Shown: positions 11,988 through 22,054 of the stretch, piece by piece
How the letters are laid out: each line of letters begins with the position of its first letter
How positions within the stretch are numbered: the first letter of the stretch is position 1
From: Melolontha melolontha
Taxonomy: Eukaryota > Arthropoda > Insecta > Coleoptera > Scarabaeidae
Direction of reading: 5' to 3'
Assembly: GCA_935421215.2 (NCBI GenBank)
Contig: OW285237.1
Coordinates: forward strand, 4,278,001-4,342,000
Length of the DNA stretch: 64,000 nt
Notes under the pieces: model-generated
Seen by the model: the letters and a program-made list of their open reading frames with translations, nothing else
What the model was told of the DNA's origin: nothing
Database searches by the model: none
Position numbers and translations under genes: made by a program

Positions 11988-13755
11988 TGGTAAGTACAAC
12001 AATTTCTGAAGTATGTGTTGGTCGTTGATGTTGATAATAAAATTATTTTAGAGTCATGTGAAATATCGCGATGATCCTACCAGACCGTTGACTTTGAAAG
12101 AACTTGAGGCAATTGTTGAAGATCTTGATCTGAATAAGGAAATTGATGTTTGTGATATACCACCCGACGTCGATGATATAACGGACGAGGAGGACATTGA
12201 TGATAATGTTATAGGTGGAGTAGAAAATTTGCATGTAGATATAGGGAACTTTTGAGATAGTGTGTCCGAATAACGAAATTGAGATAGAGGATGGTATACA
12301 TCATGAAGCAGCTTTATCTACACCAAGCAAAACGGCAAGAATTCAAGACATTATTTGGTGTAAAACGCCCGTTGACTACGAGGAAGATGCTACGTCAAAT
12401 GAGGAATGTACAGAATATTGTTGAGACGCTACATGGAAAGTCTGTGCTTGATTTCTTTATGCAAATGTTTGATAAAAATGTTGGCCAGCTTATTATTTCA
12501 AACTCCATAAAATATGCGAGAGATAATAACCGTACTCAATTCGCCTTAGATCAAAATGATCTAGAAATTTTTTTGGGAATATTGATTTTGAGTGAGTATC
12601 ACACTCTTTCACAGGTAAAACTTTACTAGTCATCTGATGCAGATAAAGGTGTTCAATTTGTGAAAAATGCGATATCTTGAAACAGATTTCTCGACATAAA
12701 GCAGAACATTAATCTTGCGACAATCAATTAGACAAGGCAGACAAATTTGCGAAAATAAGACCGCTGGTTGATCTCTTGAACAGCAATTTCTTGATGTATG
12801 ATATTTTTAGACATCACTTATCAATTGATGAGCAAATGGTACACTACTTCGGCTGCCATTCAGCGAAAATGTTTTTGAAAGGGAAGCCGGTACGTTTTGG
12901 GTTCAAAATGTGGTGTCTGGCATCTAGCGATGGATATTTATATCAATTTATACCTTATGTTGGGAAAACTGGTGAAAATGCCAAAAGATAATTTGGTTTA
13001 GGTGAAACAGTGGTCATCAATCTTTTGAACGTATTAGAAAATAAGTTATCTGAAACGTCAAGGATACTTTGCTACTGGAACTGTACGTGAGAACAGAATG
13101 CTGAAATGCCCTTTAGAGACTTGTAAGGCTATAGGAAAAAAACCTCGTGGTACAATGGATTCTCGTTACGATCACGTAAATGAAACAAGCGTGGTCCGTT
13201 AGAATGACAATTCTATGGTTACAGTAGCAACCGATTGTGAGTCTGCACTGCCTAATGTGTTTGTGAAGCGGTACAATCGTAGAGAAAAAAAATACATCTC
13301 TATACCACAACCAAATATGATTGCCAAATATAACAAATATATGGGAGGCGTTGGTCTACAAATAACGCAGTTGCAAATTGCCGAACAAATATTCGTTGGA
13401 AAAAATGGTGGTGGCCGTTATTTATAAATATGTTAGATTCTACTGTGGTGAATGCTTGGAAACTGCTGGTATACTTGTATACACAGAGAAACCCATTTCG
13501 CAGCTGGATTTCAGGTCTGAACTTGTACGAAGCCTCATTATTGCTAACAAATGTAAAACACAATCTGTTCGAGGTCGTAGTTCCAGTGCGTCTCTATCAT
13601 CCAGTGCACGTTTAGATAATGTGGGTCACCTAATTGAAAGAAATCGTGAAAATTGGAGGAGATGTTGTGGAGTATGCAAAAGTACAACCGTATTTATGTG
13701 TAATAAATGTGGAGTTCCATTACATCCACGCTGCTTCAAAGACTTTCATAATTAA
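11988..13755 (+). pseudogene. piggyBac transposase, spliced and inactivated
   Basis: An ATG at about 11988 is followed directly by GTAAGT, and an acceptor TTTTAG precedes AGTCATGTGAAA, giving a start of MSHVKYRDDPTRPLTLKEL after a short intron. An acidic N-terminus follows, then a segment reading STPSKTARIQDIIW in another frame. DDE blocks include DFFMQMFDKNVGQLI, LSIDEQMVHYFGC (first Asp) and FGFKMWCLASSDGY. The stretch that should hold the second Asp (FDNFFTS-like) is deleted between ENKLSE and GYFATGTVRENRM. The third Asp site reads YMGGVGLQ instead of YMGGVD. The Cys-rich C-terminal domain (RCCGVCKS, CNKCGVPLHPRCF) is present and ends at 13755. Several frameshifts and stops make it inactive. 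Confidence 0.85.
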
Positions 13756-13794
13756 TAATTGTATTATTTTTTTGTGCATATACCTAGTCCCATT

Positions 13795-13810
13795 GTTGCG
13801 TTAACGCAAC
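13795..13810. repeat. Perfect 16-bp subterminal palindrome, right copy
   Basis: The bases are identical to 11435-11450. Both copies are preceded by TCCCAT and followed by similar A-rich sequence, so they form a direct subterminal repeat that includes a palindrome. Confidence 0.9.
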
Positions 13811-13946
13811 GCAAAAAAAATATAAGAATCAATGGTTTGTTTTTTTTTTTACTTTAAGGATGTTTATAAATACCTAAATAAAAGTTTATTCCTTAAAGAA
13901 TTTGCGTTTACCTTGATTTGTCTAATAGTGGTCCTAAATGAGTTAA

Positions 13947-15204
13947 GAAAGAATTTTTTATGATAATGGACGTGTCAGGAAGCACAAGAAAATAATTAAT
14001 CTCAACGCGTCGACTTATCTTTGTTTTGTCAGTATATTCCAGAAATACCGATGTAATAAGACAACAGTAACGTAGGGAATAGTTTATCGCTTAAATGTTG
14101 GCGTACATTCCCATAAATTATCGTGCACAGTCGCAGGTTCAACTAGTGTACACAGGATATTTCACTGTCATGTCGTTGTTGGTGCTGTTATAGCTGCTGG
14201 TGCCGTTGCCGCTGCGTGGTTCTCAAATGATTTGTAAATACGTATATATGCGCGTATGGATTCTGTCGGAGGCCTGGCAATCCGGCTCCAGTATCCGTAA
14301 TAGGATTCATTGTTTCAGATACGCATATTTACATACTGTTAGGGGGTATTGCTGACTCTGTGGAAATGTTAAACGGGCGCTGTTATATTATTATTCGAGC
14401 TGCTTACTACACACCATATCTCTTCAAGTAATATTGCTGACTTCTTCCTTAGATAGATCACCAGGCTGTTTATAAAAATGACGGAAATATGAGGTCCATC
14501 AAAAAGTAATATCTTGTAATACATGTAACACAACAATCTAACTACACTTTTCTGCATTTTGACACTTTTTGTCACTTTTTTTTTATGTCGAATTTAATGT
14601 GATTAATTCAAATATGACCTCGGTTTTTACTTGTCTCCCATAAGTTTTCAGCGAAGAGAAGAAGAATATAAAATATGAGAAAACGAAACAATAAAAAAAA
14701 ACTAGTGAACTAAAAGACAATGGAAAGAAAATTAAATCACAATTATCTCGCTAAATATACCTACTTTATTTTGAATTCAAAGAAATACGATAAAATAAAA
14801 AAATATATTTTTTTCGGTTTTGGTTTCGTTTGAGGCTCCAACAGTTGACTAACATGTTTGAAGTTTATTTTCCACTACACCGCTTTTCCATTTGAGCAAT
14901 TTTCTGGTGAAATTTTTCTCTGTTGCTACCTAACACGCGCTGGTGCAGTTCTGACGTAATGAAGATGGTCGGTATGTTGTCGAAATCGGTACTCGACACG
15001 CACAATTTAAGGGAGCCTCTATTATAGCGTATGCGATTATCAACTAAATCAGTGTAGACGGGTGAGGATTGACTAAAATAGATAAAAGGTAACGGAACTT
15101 GTTTAACGCACGGAGGCTCGAAACTGAAAACTAAGAAAAGGGATTGCGAATTCGTAGGCGCATGCCCTAACAGACTACTAAACGGCAAACTAAACTAAAG
15201 GAAA
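13947..15204. other. Noncoding spacer
   Basis: No recognisable protein, repeat or RNA is visible. An open frame of 107 codons on the minus strand at 15188-14865 shows no known motif and is treated as chance. Confidence 0.4.
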
Positions 15205-15533
15205 AGGTATAGTTTATTTCAAATTATAAGAATATAATATATTATTATTAAATTTTATTTCATCTAAATTGTAATTTAACGACTATTTAACTATATATAA
15301 TAACTATATATTAAAATTAACAACTGTTGATACTTATATTATTATTTAATTTTATTTCATCTAAATTGCAGTAATTACAATTTACTTAAATTTTGTCATT
15401 ACGGACCTCAGCAGTTTGTTTGCGTAAAAGATAATCGTATTGAGCGGCCAGGTAGTTATTGCCGCAGGTGGTGAAATAAAAGCATTAGAGCCGTTCAAAG
15501 TTATATTCTTATAATTTGAAATAAACTATACCT
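15205..15533. mobile_element. 329-bp MITE with perfect 32-bp terminal inverted repeats
   Basis: Bases 15205-15236 and 15502-15533 are exact inverted copies, starting AGGTATAGTTTATTTC. The interior holds a direct repeat (TTTTATTTCATCTAAATTG at about 15250 and 15350) and no coding capacity. No clear target duplication is visible, so the superfamily is unknown. Perfect ends suggest fairly recent activity. Confidence 0.8.
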
Positions 15534-15682
15534 AAGTACATAAAATAAAAGAATCGGAAATAGTTAATACGTATATTAAGATAACAGCAAAAAAATTTAA
15601 TTTACAAGTAATTAACAAATGATTAACGAGTGAATAACAAGCGACTCTCAAGCCAAACAATATACAAAAGTTAAGTTGTGAA

Positions 15683-17487
15683 AACTTGATTATGTAATTA
15701 TTGAGAGACCATATAGAGATGCTGTCAAAGATGTAAGGGTCATGAGAGGCCCTGAGTTAAATACGGACCACTATATGTTAAGAGCAATATTAAGGACCTA
15801 TAAAAGTATGCGTTTATGTAAACAGAAAGAACATAATATAACTCTAGTTACGATTAACTTTTATAAACTAAGGGAGGCTGGGCACCAAAGTAACTACAAA
15901 CAAATCCTAGAAAATTTGATGAATGGGAGAACAAGAAAGGAGGAATATCGTTAGACACAATGTGGAATAAATTTAAAGTCATCACATTAGGCGCAGCTGA
16001 GGAAGTCTGTGGAAAATCCATAATAAGACCGGGACACAAACAAACAGCTTGGTGGACAGAAGAAATTAAAAACGAAGTTAAACTGAAGAAAAAGGAATGG
16101 GCAAGATATTTGAGAACAAAAAAAGGAGGCGGACTATAAACAATATAAAAGACAAAGGAAGAAAGTAAAAGAATTAATGCAAAAAGCTAAGAAGAAAGAA
16201 TGGGAGGAATTCGGAGAAAATATGGAGAGAAACAGACACAAAAACCAAAGAATGTTTTATAGAGTACTTAAAAAGGTAAGGAAAGACAATAAACTATGTC
16301 AAGGGGACTTTACGATAAAGATAAGAACCTTTTGTATGAGGATACCAGAAAAATGGAAATTTGGAAAGATCATTTCGGAAAAGCTCTGGGGGAAATGGAT
16401 ATGGACGTAAACGGATCAGGTATAACATTAGGAAATGTTGTACAAGAAGAACTGGACCTACAAGACGACGTAACGGAGGCGGAAGTCACCTTAGCACTTA
16501 GTAAAATTAAGTTAGGGAAAGCTGCGAGATATGACAACTTAGCCCCGGAGACAATTAAATTCTTGCCAGATAAAGGAAAGGAGATCCTAACGAAACTAGT
16601 GAATATGGCCTTCAAAACAAAAGAAGTACCCTATGATTGAACAGTAGCCATACTGCTACCAATTTATAAGAAAGGTGACCCTAGAAGCTGCGAAAATTAT
16701 AGAGGAATCTAGTTATTATGTGTTGCAAGTAAAGTCTATGAAAGAGTACATGAAAATAGATTGAGAAGTTACGTCGAAGGGGAAATAGAAGACGAGCAGG
16801 GAGGATTTCGTCCATGCAGAGGTACGCAAGATCAAATTTTTACCATCCGACAAATAATTGGAAAGAGGTTGCCGGGAGAAAGACGTATTTGGCGTTCATC
16901 GATTTAGAAAGTGCTTTTGATAAGATAGGTAGGAATGCTATTTGGAACGCAATGGAGAGCAGAAATTTAGCAAGTAATATCATAGGCGGAGTTAAAAGTT
17001 AGTACAGACAGAGTCTAAATATCATTAGACAAAATAACAACAACTCAGAGATCTTTGAAAGTAAGAGAGGAGTGCGACAGGGTAGCATCCTGAGCTCCCT
17101 TCTTTTTGTTTTAGCAATGGATGATATTATGAAGGAATGCCATCCACTTATGAGACCGTGGGAAGTGGGATACTATAATTTAGAGAAAATTGTAATTAAA
17201 ACACTTGCATATGCCGATGACCTAGTAATTTTCGCACCATCAGAAACCGCCCTAAATTACAATATAAACTTATGTGACGATGCTTTGCACAAGAGAGGTT
17301 TAAATATAAACGTAAACAAATCCAAAGCGATGGTAATCTCCCAACACCAAGAACAGTTAAACAAGCTAAACAAGAATAGTAACACAAAATAAAAGAGTCG
17401 AACAAGTTGATAGCTTCAGTTATCTGGGTGCGGTAATACAGGCAAATGGACAAATGGATAAGGAAATCGCCAAAAGAATTTCTTTAA
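15683..17487 (+). pseudogene. RTE-like LINE, endonuclease end to reverse transcriptase
   Basis: The sequence begins inside the endonuclease domain (DYVIIERPYRDAVKDVRV, RGPELNTDHYML). It continues through the linker (CGKSIIRPGHKQTAWW) and the fingers region (LALSKIKLGKAARYDNLAPE), then GFRPCRGTQDQIF, FIDLESAFDKIGR, GVRQGSILSSLLF and the polymerase active site LAYADDLVIF near 17205. It ends in EQVDSFSYLGAVIQ. Stops and frameshifts occur near 15955, 16135, 16410, 16640, 16712, 17002 and 17390. It is truncated at both ends: the family's C-terminal tail (like that at 1-276) is missing. It joins a minus-strand hAT fragment at about 17488. Confidence 0.8.
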
Positions 17488-17790
17488 GCATCTTGAATTG
17501 GTTTTGTAAACATAGCTTGCTGGCCTATTAGTTCCCTTTGTGAAGTGGAAATTTTTTGCGTTCGATATTCGCCGGTTAATTTGGTAAAAGTATGATGCTG
17601 GGTTTCATAATGCCTTCTCACATTATATTCCTTCGGATTAGAAACACTACTTTTGCATATTAAATTATGCGATGAAATAAAAAAGTATTTTTCGGTCCAA
17701 ATATCTTGAAACTGTCGATTTTCATCTTCAACCTTACGACTACGTTTTTTTAGGTTTTACGTTTTTTTTTTGTTTATCCATATCAAAATT
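17488..17790 (-). pseudogene. hAT (GTF2IRD2/ZBED-like) N-terminal zinc-finger fragment
   Basis: The minus strand reads KPKKTRSRKVEDENRQF, IWTEKYFFISSHN, then CKSSVSNPKEYNVRRHYETQH, TFTKLTGEYRTQKI and GQQAMFTKPI. This is the BED-like zinc-finger start of the hAT lineage that gave rise to GTF2IRD2. A short deletion removed part of the finger (usually a CLxC pair). Its 5' terminus is probably the GC-rich hAT end near 19890, now separated by the LTR insertion at 17801-19635. The RTE LINE replaces everything downstream. Confidence 0.65.
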
Positions 17791-17905
17791 GATATTATAT
17801 TGTTACGTAGGTATATGCCCAGTTCGAATGACGAAATATTTATTCTTCACAGAGAACAATATAATGTTCGCTTGTCTGTAGTTAAAACTTAACTGCCCCG
17901 ATAGC

Positions 17906-19493
17906 TTTTCATGAGTCCTTGAATTTTGAGTCGTGGTCGAAGATTGATTGATATCGTCTGATTAATATCGTGCGTTGTTGTGTTTGTTTTTGTGCGGTCA
18001 TGTGTTTTGTATGTGCAGTCTGTGCATCAGTCGCGTTTTTGCGTTTAAGTCGTGTGTGTTTGTTTGTTGGTCATCATCACATTTTTTTGCGTTTCAGTTG
18101 TGTGTGTTTAATGTGTTTTGTTGTATAGTGTTATTATTGTCTGTGTCTGTGTAACGAAGTGTTGTATTTGTTCGTTTGTTGCGTTAGTCGAGTGTAGTGT
18201 TATTAGCATGTTGCCTAAGGCAAGTGCTAATTCGTCAACTGTGTTAAGTTTTGTCTTGTTTTGTCTTTGTGTCCATGGATTACTTGTTGGGGGTGGTGCT
18301 GGTACGTATTTAGGTTGAGGTGTGGTTTTATTTGTAGGATTGTTTGGGTTATTGGGACAGTTTATGAAAGTGGATAGATGAGGACCACCGCAGTTTGCAC
18401 ACTTTGGTGGGGTTGTTTTTGTCTTAGTACATAGATGTGTCGAATGTCCGTCTCCGCATTTCATACATTTGTAGTTTATGTTGCAATTCCGTTGGTGATG
18501 TCCGAAAGTCTGGTACTTGTGGCATTGTATAATGTCAGTCCGTTTGTTTAGATGTTCCATTTTGATTGCAAGTCCGCAGCAGTCGCGTAAGTTGTAGATT
18601 GACTTGTATTGTCTCGTCAGTTCGATTAATACAAGTGGTGCTGGTATTCCGTGTTTGCCGTTCATGCGTTTAATTTTTAAAGTCGGGTATCCTTGGTCTG
18701 TCAAGTCGTCTGTAATGTCAGTGTCTGTTATAAAGGTGGGAATGCCACGCATCACCACCTTTAGTGTCTTTTCACTTCTTAATTGGAAAGTGTAATATTG
18801 TATTTGTTCGTTGTCTAGTGTGTGTTTGAGTTTTCGGTAGTCTTCGTCAGTTGTCGGTTCGATGTGTATTCCTGGTTTCACCATTTTGTTTTCTACTGTG
18901 TTAATGCTGTTTGATTTAAGTAATTGTCGTATGTATGTCCATTTGTCTTTTTCGATTATGATAATTGGTGCGATTTTGTGTGTTTTTTTTGTTTCAGTTT
19001 TTGTGTTAAGTGTAGTGTGTGTCTTATCACTTACCCTGGGTGTGCTGTTCGATGTTGACGGATGTGGAGTGTGTTCGGAGGTTTCTTCTTCCATCTTTTC
19101 CTCGGTTTTGTTTTCGAGGACGTCGTACGAATTTTTTATTTCGATTGTTGAAGTTGTTTCGTCTGTTTTCGGTTTCTTCGTGAATTTCGGGTAGATGAAG
19201 TCTTCGATTTTCTTTTCCGGATGATTCATTTTCTGTTTTCTGGAGTATTTTTCTTTTTTGGTCGGTTCGGGATCTGGTATTTCTACTTGTATCGTCGGTT
19301 GTTCTGGGTTTATAATAAATAAACTCGGTGAAGTCCGTAGTAGCTCTTGCACGCCGCTTTCGCTGTGCGTTTCGTCGATTATCGCCTGCGTTTGTTGTAG
19401 TAGTTCAGGTGGCCAGAGTTCAACAAAGTTGGGATTTAGTTTAAGGTTTGTTATATTAATAATTCGCCCGGCCATTTCTTCCGGCTTCGCTCT
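17906..19493 (-). mobile_element. ORF1-only non-LTR insertion with 12-bp target duplication
   Basis: The insert is flanked by identical 12-bp copies of TGCCCCGATAGC (17894-17905 and 19494-19505). In minus orientation it starts 18 bases before the ORF1 ATG and ends with a short AAAA tail beside the duplication. Between the ORF1 stop and the tail there are only about 200 bases and no reverse transcriptase. It is therefore either an internally deleted Jockey-type LINE or a half-LINE that is moved in trans. Confidence 0.65.
18108..19475 (-). CDS. Gag-like ORF1 protein of a Jockey-group LINE (intact, 455 aa)
   Basis: This is one of the few long undamaged frames in the window. The start MAGRIINITNLKL leads into a charged, low-complexity region (residues about 70-160). 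A PRE_C2HC-like domain follows (about 235-310; VVMRGIPTFITDTDI, IPAPLVLIEL). Zinc knuckles come next: CHKYQTFGHHQRNC, CMKCGDGHSTHLC and CANCGGPHLSTFINC. A Pro/Asn-rich tail ends at YNKTH. ORF1 proteins of this kind bind element RNA and form the ribonucleoprotein used in retrotransposition; they have no enzymatic activity. No ORF2 follows. The ATG was chosen because it is the first in frame and lies 18 bases inside the insertion boundary. Confidence 0.85.
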   Translation of the reverse strand: MAGRIINITNLKLNPNFVELWPPELLQQTQAIIDETHSESGVQELLRTSPSLFIINPEQPTIQVEIPDPEPTKKEKYSRKQKMNHPEKKIEDFIYPKFTKKPKTDETTSTIEIKNSYDVLENKTEEKMEEETSEHTPHPSTSNSTPRVSDKTHTTLNTKTETKKTHKIAPIIIIEKDKWTYIRQLLKSNSINTVENKMVKPGIHIEPTTDEDYRKLKHTLDNEQIQYYTFQLRSEKTLKVVMRGIPTFITDTDITDDLTDQGYPTLKIKRMNGKHGIPAPLVLIELTRQYKSIYNLRDCCGLAIKMEHLNKRTDIIQCHKYQTFGHHQRNCNINYKCMKCGDGHSTHLCTKTKTTPPKCANCGGPHLSTFINCPNNPNNPTNKTTPQPKYVPAPPPTSNPWTQRQNKTKLNTVDELALALGNMLITLHSTNATNEQIQHFVTQTQTIITLYNKTH

Positions 19494-19518
19494 TGCCCCG
19501 ATAGCGGGCGATGCGTTG

Positions 19519-19526
19519 TATTTATA
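19519..19526 (-). promoter_or_regulatory. TATA box of the solo LTR
   Basis: TATAAATA on the minus strand lies about 45 bases upstream of the ORF1 ATG and 110 bases inside the LTR edge. It belongs to the LTR, but it is now placed to drive the inserted ORF1. Promoter use is an inference. Confidence 0.5.
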
Positions 19527-19639
19527 CGAGTTACCTAAGATCGAGAACCTACCACATTGTTCGGGGCTAATACCGATGTGTTTCGCGAATCTTCGAGTAA
19601 TCTAGTTAGTTCGACAGATTTCTAGTCTCGTAACAATAT

Positions 19640-19890
19640 GCTTGGAACGACGAGGAGCATACCTGTCGTACGTGGTAAACCTGAACAAGAAAGTAGTAGG
19701 TACTTAAAGATACATATCTTACTAACAATTACAAAAGTTAGAATAAAATAAAAAGTTAAGGAATATTGATTTGAATGGATTTTTACCTACTTTTGTAGTT
19801 TTCGAACAATTTTTAAAATTCGTTGGCGAGCCGCATAAATATCGACAGTGGGCCGCATGCGGCCCGCGGGCCGCGGCATGTGCATCGCTG
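19640..19890 (-). mobile_element. hAT 5' terminus with GC-rich end
   Basis: Read on the minus strand from 19890, the sequence starts CAGCGATGCACATGCCGC and runs through a run of GGCCCGCGGGCC-type palindromes (19845-19876). This matches the ends of hAT elements whose transposases resemble GTF2IRD2. It is far richer in GC than its surroundings. The matching coding fragment is at 17488-17790, beyond the LTR insertion. Confidence 0.6.
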
Positions 19891-20577
19891 GTATAAAGCT
19901 TGTAAACCGTGGCTGAAGCAATAGTTATGTACAGATTTGCACATATCTCGGGAATACTTTGTTACCAAATTGTGAAGAATCGTTACGTGATAGGAATAAA
20001 CGAATTTCGGTTTGGCGATCAATCAATATGTATCAAACACTGGCACGTGCTTCTATATACAGTGTAAATCAGTTTTATTTACGTATCGCATTTACACATA
20101 TCTTTATTCTAGTTATTAGTTAGTGTTAATATAAACTACATTATTTTTTTATCGTGACAATACATAATTCATGGATCTAGTCGTAATCTTAAACAAATTT
20201 TATGTCCTTAGGTAACTAAAAAGCGATGTAATCATAAAAGTTTGAAATATCTCCGGCGAAACATTAAAAACTGCCGAACCAAGTAATTTCGAATTCATGT
20301 TATCTGTGATATATGAACCTTTAAAACAAACAGTAAATTATCTGAATATTAGTAGATCTCACAGAGCATCTTGAATTACCGCAGTCGTACAGACGAAATG
20401 TTAACGAGAGCTTTTATTGAGATCGTTTAATGGATTTGATAATGTTATTACGGTCATTAAGGCCAGTTTAATTAAAGCAAGCTGAGGATTTGAGTGGAGG
20501 AGGTCTGTTGATTTCCTAAGTTTTAATAATCCATTATGATTTTATATCAGATTATAAATTCGGTTTTTTGGGTACGT

Positions 20578-20772
20578 TCAAATTAGTATTGTATTAGTAT
20601 TGTGTGGAGAGAACATTACCGTCTGAATATATTTCGGGAGCAGAAAATCGGAGAATACCGAAAATCGTATTCTAAAAATAATGACTTGACCAAACGTACT
20701 TTCTATGTAAAGTAAGAGAAGTGCGAGAAAACAAAAGCTGCATCTCAAAAGATGTTTAAAATAGAATTTCAT
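20578..20772 (-). CDS. Small ORF with signal-peptide-like start (doubtful)
   Basis: A 64-codon frame with an ATG start encodes MKFYFKHLLRCSF followed by a strongly hydrophobic run (CFLALLLLYIEST) and FGQ, a plausible signal peptidase site. The rest has no known domain. It could be the first exon of a secreted protein or chance. Nothing upstream or downstream supports a gene. Confidence 0.15.
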   Translation of the reverse strand: MKFYFKHLLRCSFCFLALLLLYIESTFGQVIIFRIRFSVFSDFLLPKYIQTVMFSPHNTNTILI

Positions 20773-20851
20773 ACACGTAGTCAGTTTTTTTTTAAATATT
20801 TATTACAAGTTAATTCATAAAAATAAACTCCATCACAATGTAAGTTTAATT

Positions 20852-20892
20852 CTGGATACGTATTTCGGTAACTAAGTTGTCATCGGCAGTAG
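20852..20892 (-). ncRNA. Decayed hammerhead-like motif (PLE end)
   Basis: The minus strand reads a core-like CUGCCGA, then GACAAC, UUA, GUUACC, GAAA and AUACGUAU. It is the same family as 10124-10166 and 33086-33128, with mutations in the core and in stem II. Confidence 0.4.
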
Positions 20893-21136
20893 AAAAAAGC
20901 ATTATTGTACCTCCAATCATAGAATTAATTTTCTCTTGAAACAGGCAGAAATAAGAAAAATGCCTAACAACAATATAAATTAATGAACTCCACATGCGTA
21001 TTTCGGCAATTAAATTGCCGATAGTTAATTAATATAATGGTTTCGACTCGGAAATAGTACCTAACCTAGTTAAGAAATACAGCCATAAAAAAACAAATCC
21101 ATCATACCAGGAGTTTGCTACCTCGAAAGGATCAAG

Positions 21137-21346
21137 GTGATAAGTTTTTTTTGTTTACCATATTGCTCAGGTTCTAGGAATTTGACCGCTACCTTGAAAA
21201 ACTACTCTCTTCAAATCGCGTTTAAATCATTCAACTCATTAAAATTATACATACGTCAAAAATACATTGGGCAAACTAGACGTTCAATTTCAACTCGTTA
21301 CCTATTTCCTATTTTAGATTTAACCACTTGCCACTACACGGTGTAA
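21137..21346 (+). pseudogene. Penelope-like element fragment (GIY-YIG start)
   Basis: The frame shows LQIAFKSFNSLKLYI followed directly by QKYIGQTRRSISTRY. That is the segment before the GIY-YIG nuclease joined to its second half, with the first half (SGIY and the Cys pair) deleted. Short and inactive. Confidence 0.55.
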
Positions 21347-22054
21347 CAACGAATCTAAATAATTTTGCTATGCTTAACGGCCTACAAGTTTCATAGCGAC
21401 GTCACCTGCTATCATACCAGGTACTGCCCTCTATCGGGTGGTAGCACTACTTTACATTTGAAGCGTTATGTAGGAATCTTATGCGGGATCAAGTTTGTAA
21501 CGTTTTCAGTGGTTGATGTGCTGGTACACCTGTTGCTTGATTTAGTGGCGCAAAAACTGTTTTTAAAAGGAAATAAACGGTATTGTACATATATTTTGAC
21601 TGTAGATATATACATTGTCATGCTCTTACATAAAAGTACTAATAAATTTTGATATTTCGTTGCAAAATTTGTATCTATACATCGTGGTTATGTGGTATTA
21701 CTTTTGTCAAAAATATTTTATTTTCAATGTACATTTTCTTTAGGATCGCATAGAAAAAAGAGCATTTGGTCATTCAATGACTTGACGAGCATACAAGCTG
21801 AAGAATTTGAAGAATTTCTAGATAAAATTCCTTTTGATTGTGAATCAATTGTAACAGATTCGGATGAAGAACAAATTGAATATATTGCTCCAAAAATAAA
21901 TATATTATCAAATATATTAGTAAATGGAACATCATTCAAAAACAATGAAGATTAACTCAACACTTCGCCAGTAAATTTTTTGCCATCAATCCTATTTATT
22001 ACATGAAAGACAAAGAAGCGTTACCAAGTTCTCAGTGTTTCAAATGAAATTGAA
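21347..22054. other. Spacer with one acidic ORF segment
   Basis: A plus-strand segment after a good splice acceptor (TTTCTTTAG near 21743) reads KKSIWSFNDLTSIQAEEFEEF and continues with acidic residues, ending at 21955. Its acidic nature resembles piggyBac N-termini, but I cannot assign it. Confidence 0.25.

Larger units (their letters stand above)
11419..13942 (+). mobile_element. piggyBac element with both ends (about 2.5 kb)
   Basis: The left end starts CCCATTTATTCCCATA. The right end, read inward, starts CTCATTTAGGACCA; the first 16 bases agree at about 11 positions. TTAA lies outside both ends (11415-11418 and 13943-13946), matching piggyBac target specificity. Inside both ends lies the same 16-bp palindrome GTTGCGTTAACGCAAC (11435-11450 and 13795-13810), in the same orientation and followed by related A-rich sequence. 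The element carries one disabled transposase gene (11988-13755). Confidence 0.85.
17801..19635 (-). mobile_element. Solo LTR (TGTTACG...CGTAACA) interrupted by a LINE
   Basis: The block starts TGTTACG (17801-17807) and ends CGTAACA (19629-19635), with ATAT on both outsides (17797-17800, 19636-19639) as a 4-bp target duplication. Removing the insert at 17906-19493 leaves about 235 bp. In minus orientation this holds a TATAAATA box (19519-19526) and an AATAAA signal near 17846, the order expected in an LTR. The superfamily is not assigned, but 4-bp duplications suit Gypsy-type elements. It sits in the 5' untranslated part of the hAT element. Confidence 0.6.
19891..21136. other. Mostly noncoding, contains PLE-end motifs
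   Basis: No gene is recognised. It holds two decayed hammerhead-like motifs in minus orientation, at 20852-20892 and around 20996-21025. It also holds a small minus-strand frame (20772-20578) whose start resembles a signal peptide. Confidence 0.4.

Noticed and set aside
14865..15188. 107-codon minus-strand frame as a host gene
   Set aside because: No motif, no splice context and no conserved blocks; length is compatible with chance.
18118..19605. Plus-strand frames opposite ORF1
   Set aside because: They are shadows of the intact minus-strand ORF1, shown by its zinc knuckles.
17801..19635. A complete LTR retrotransposon encoding gag
   Set aside because: The two sides are not copies of each other; the data fit one LTR split by a LINE with a 12-bp duplication.
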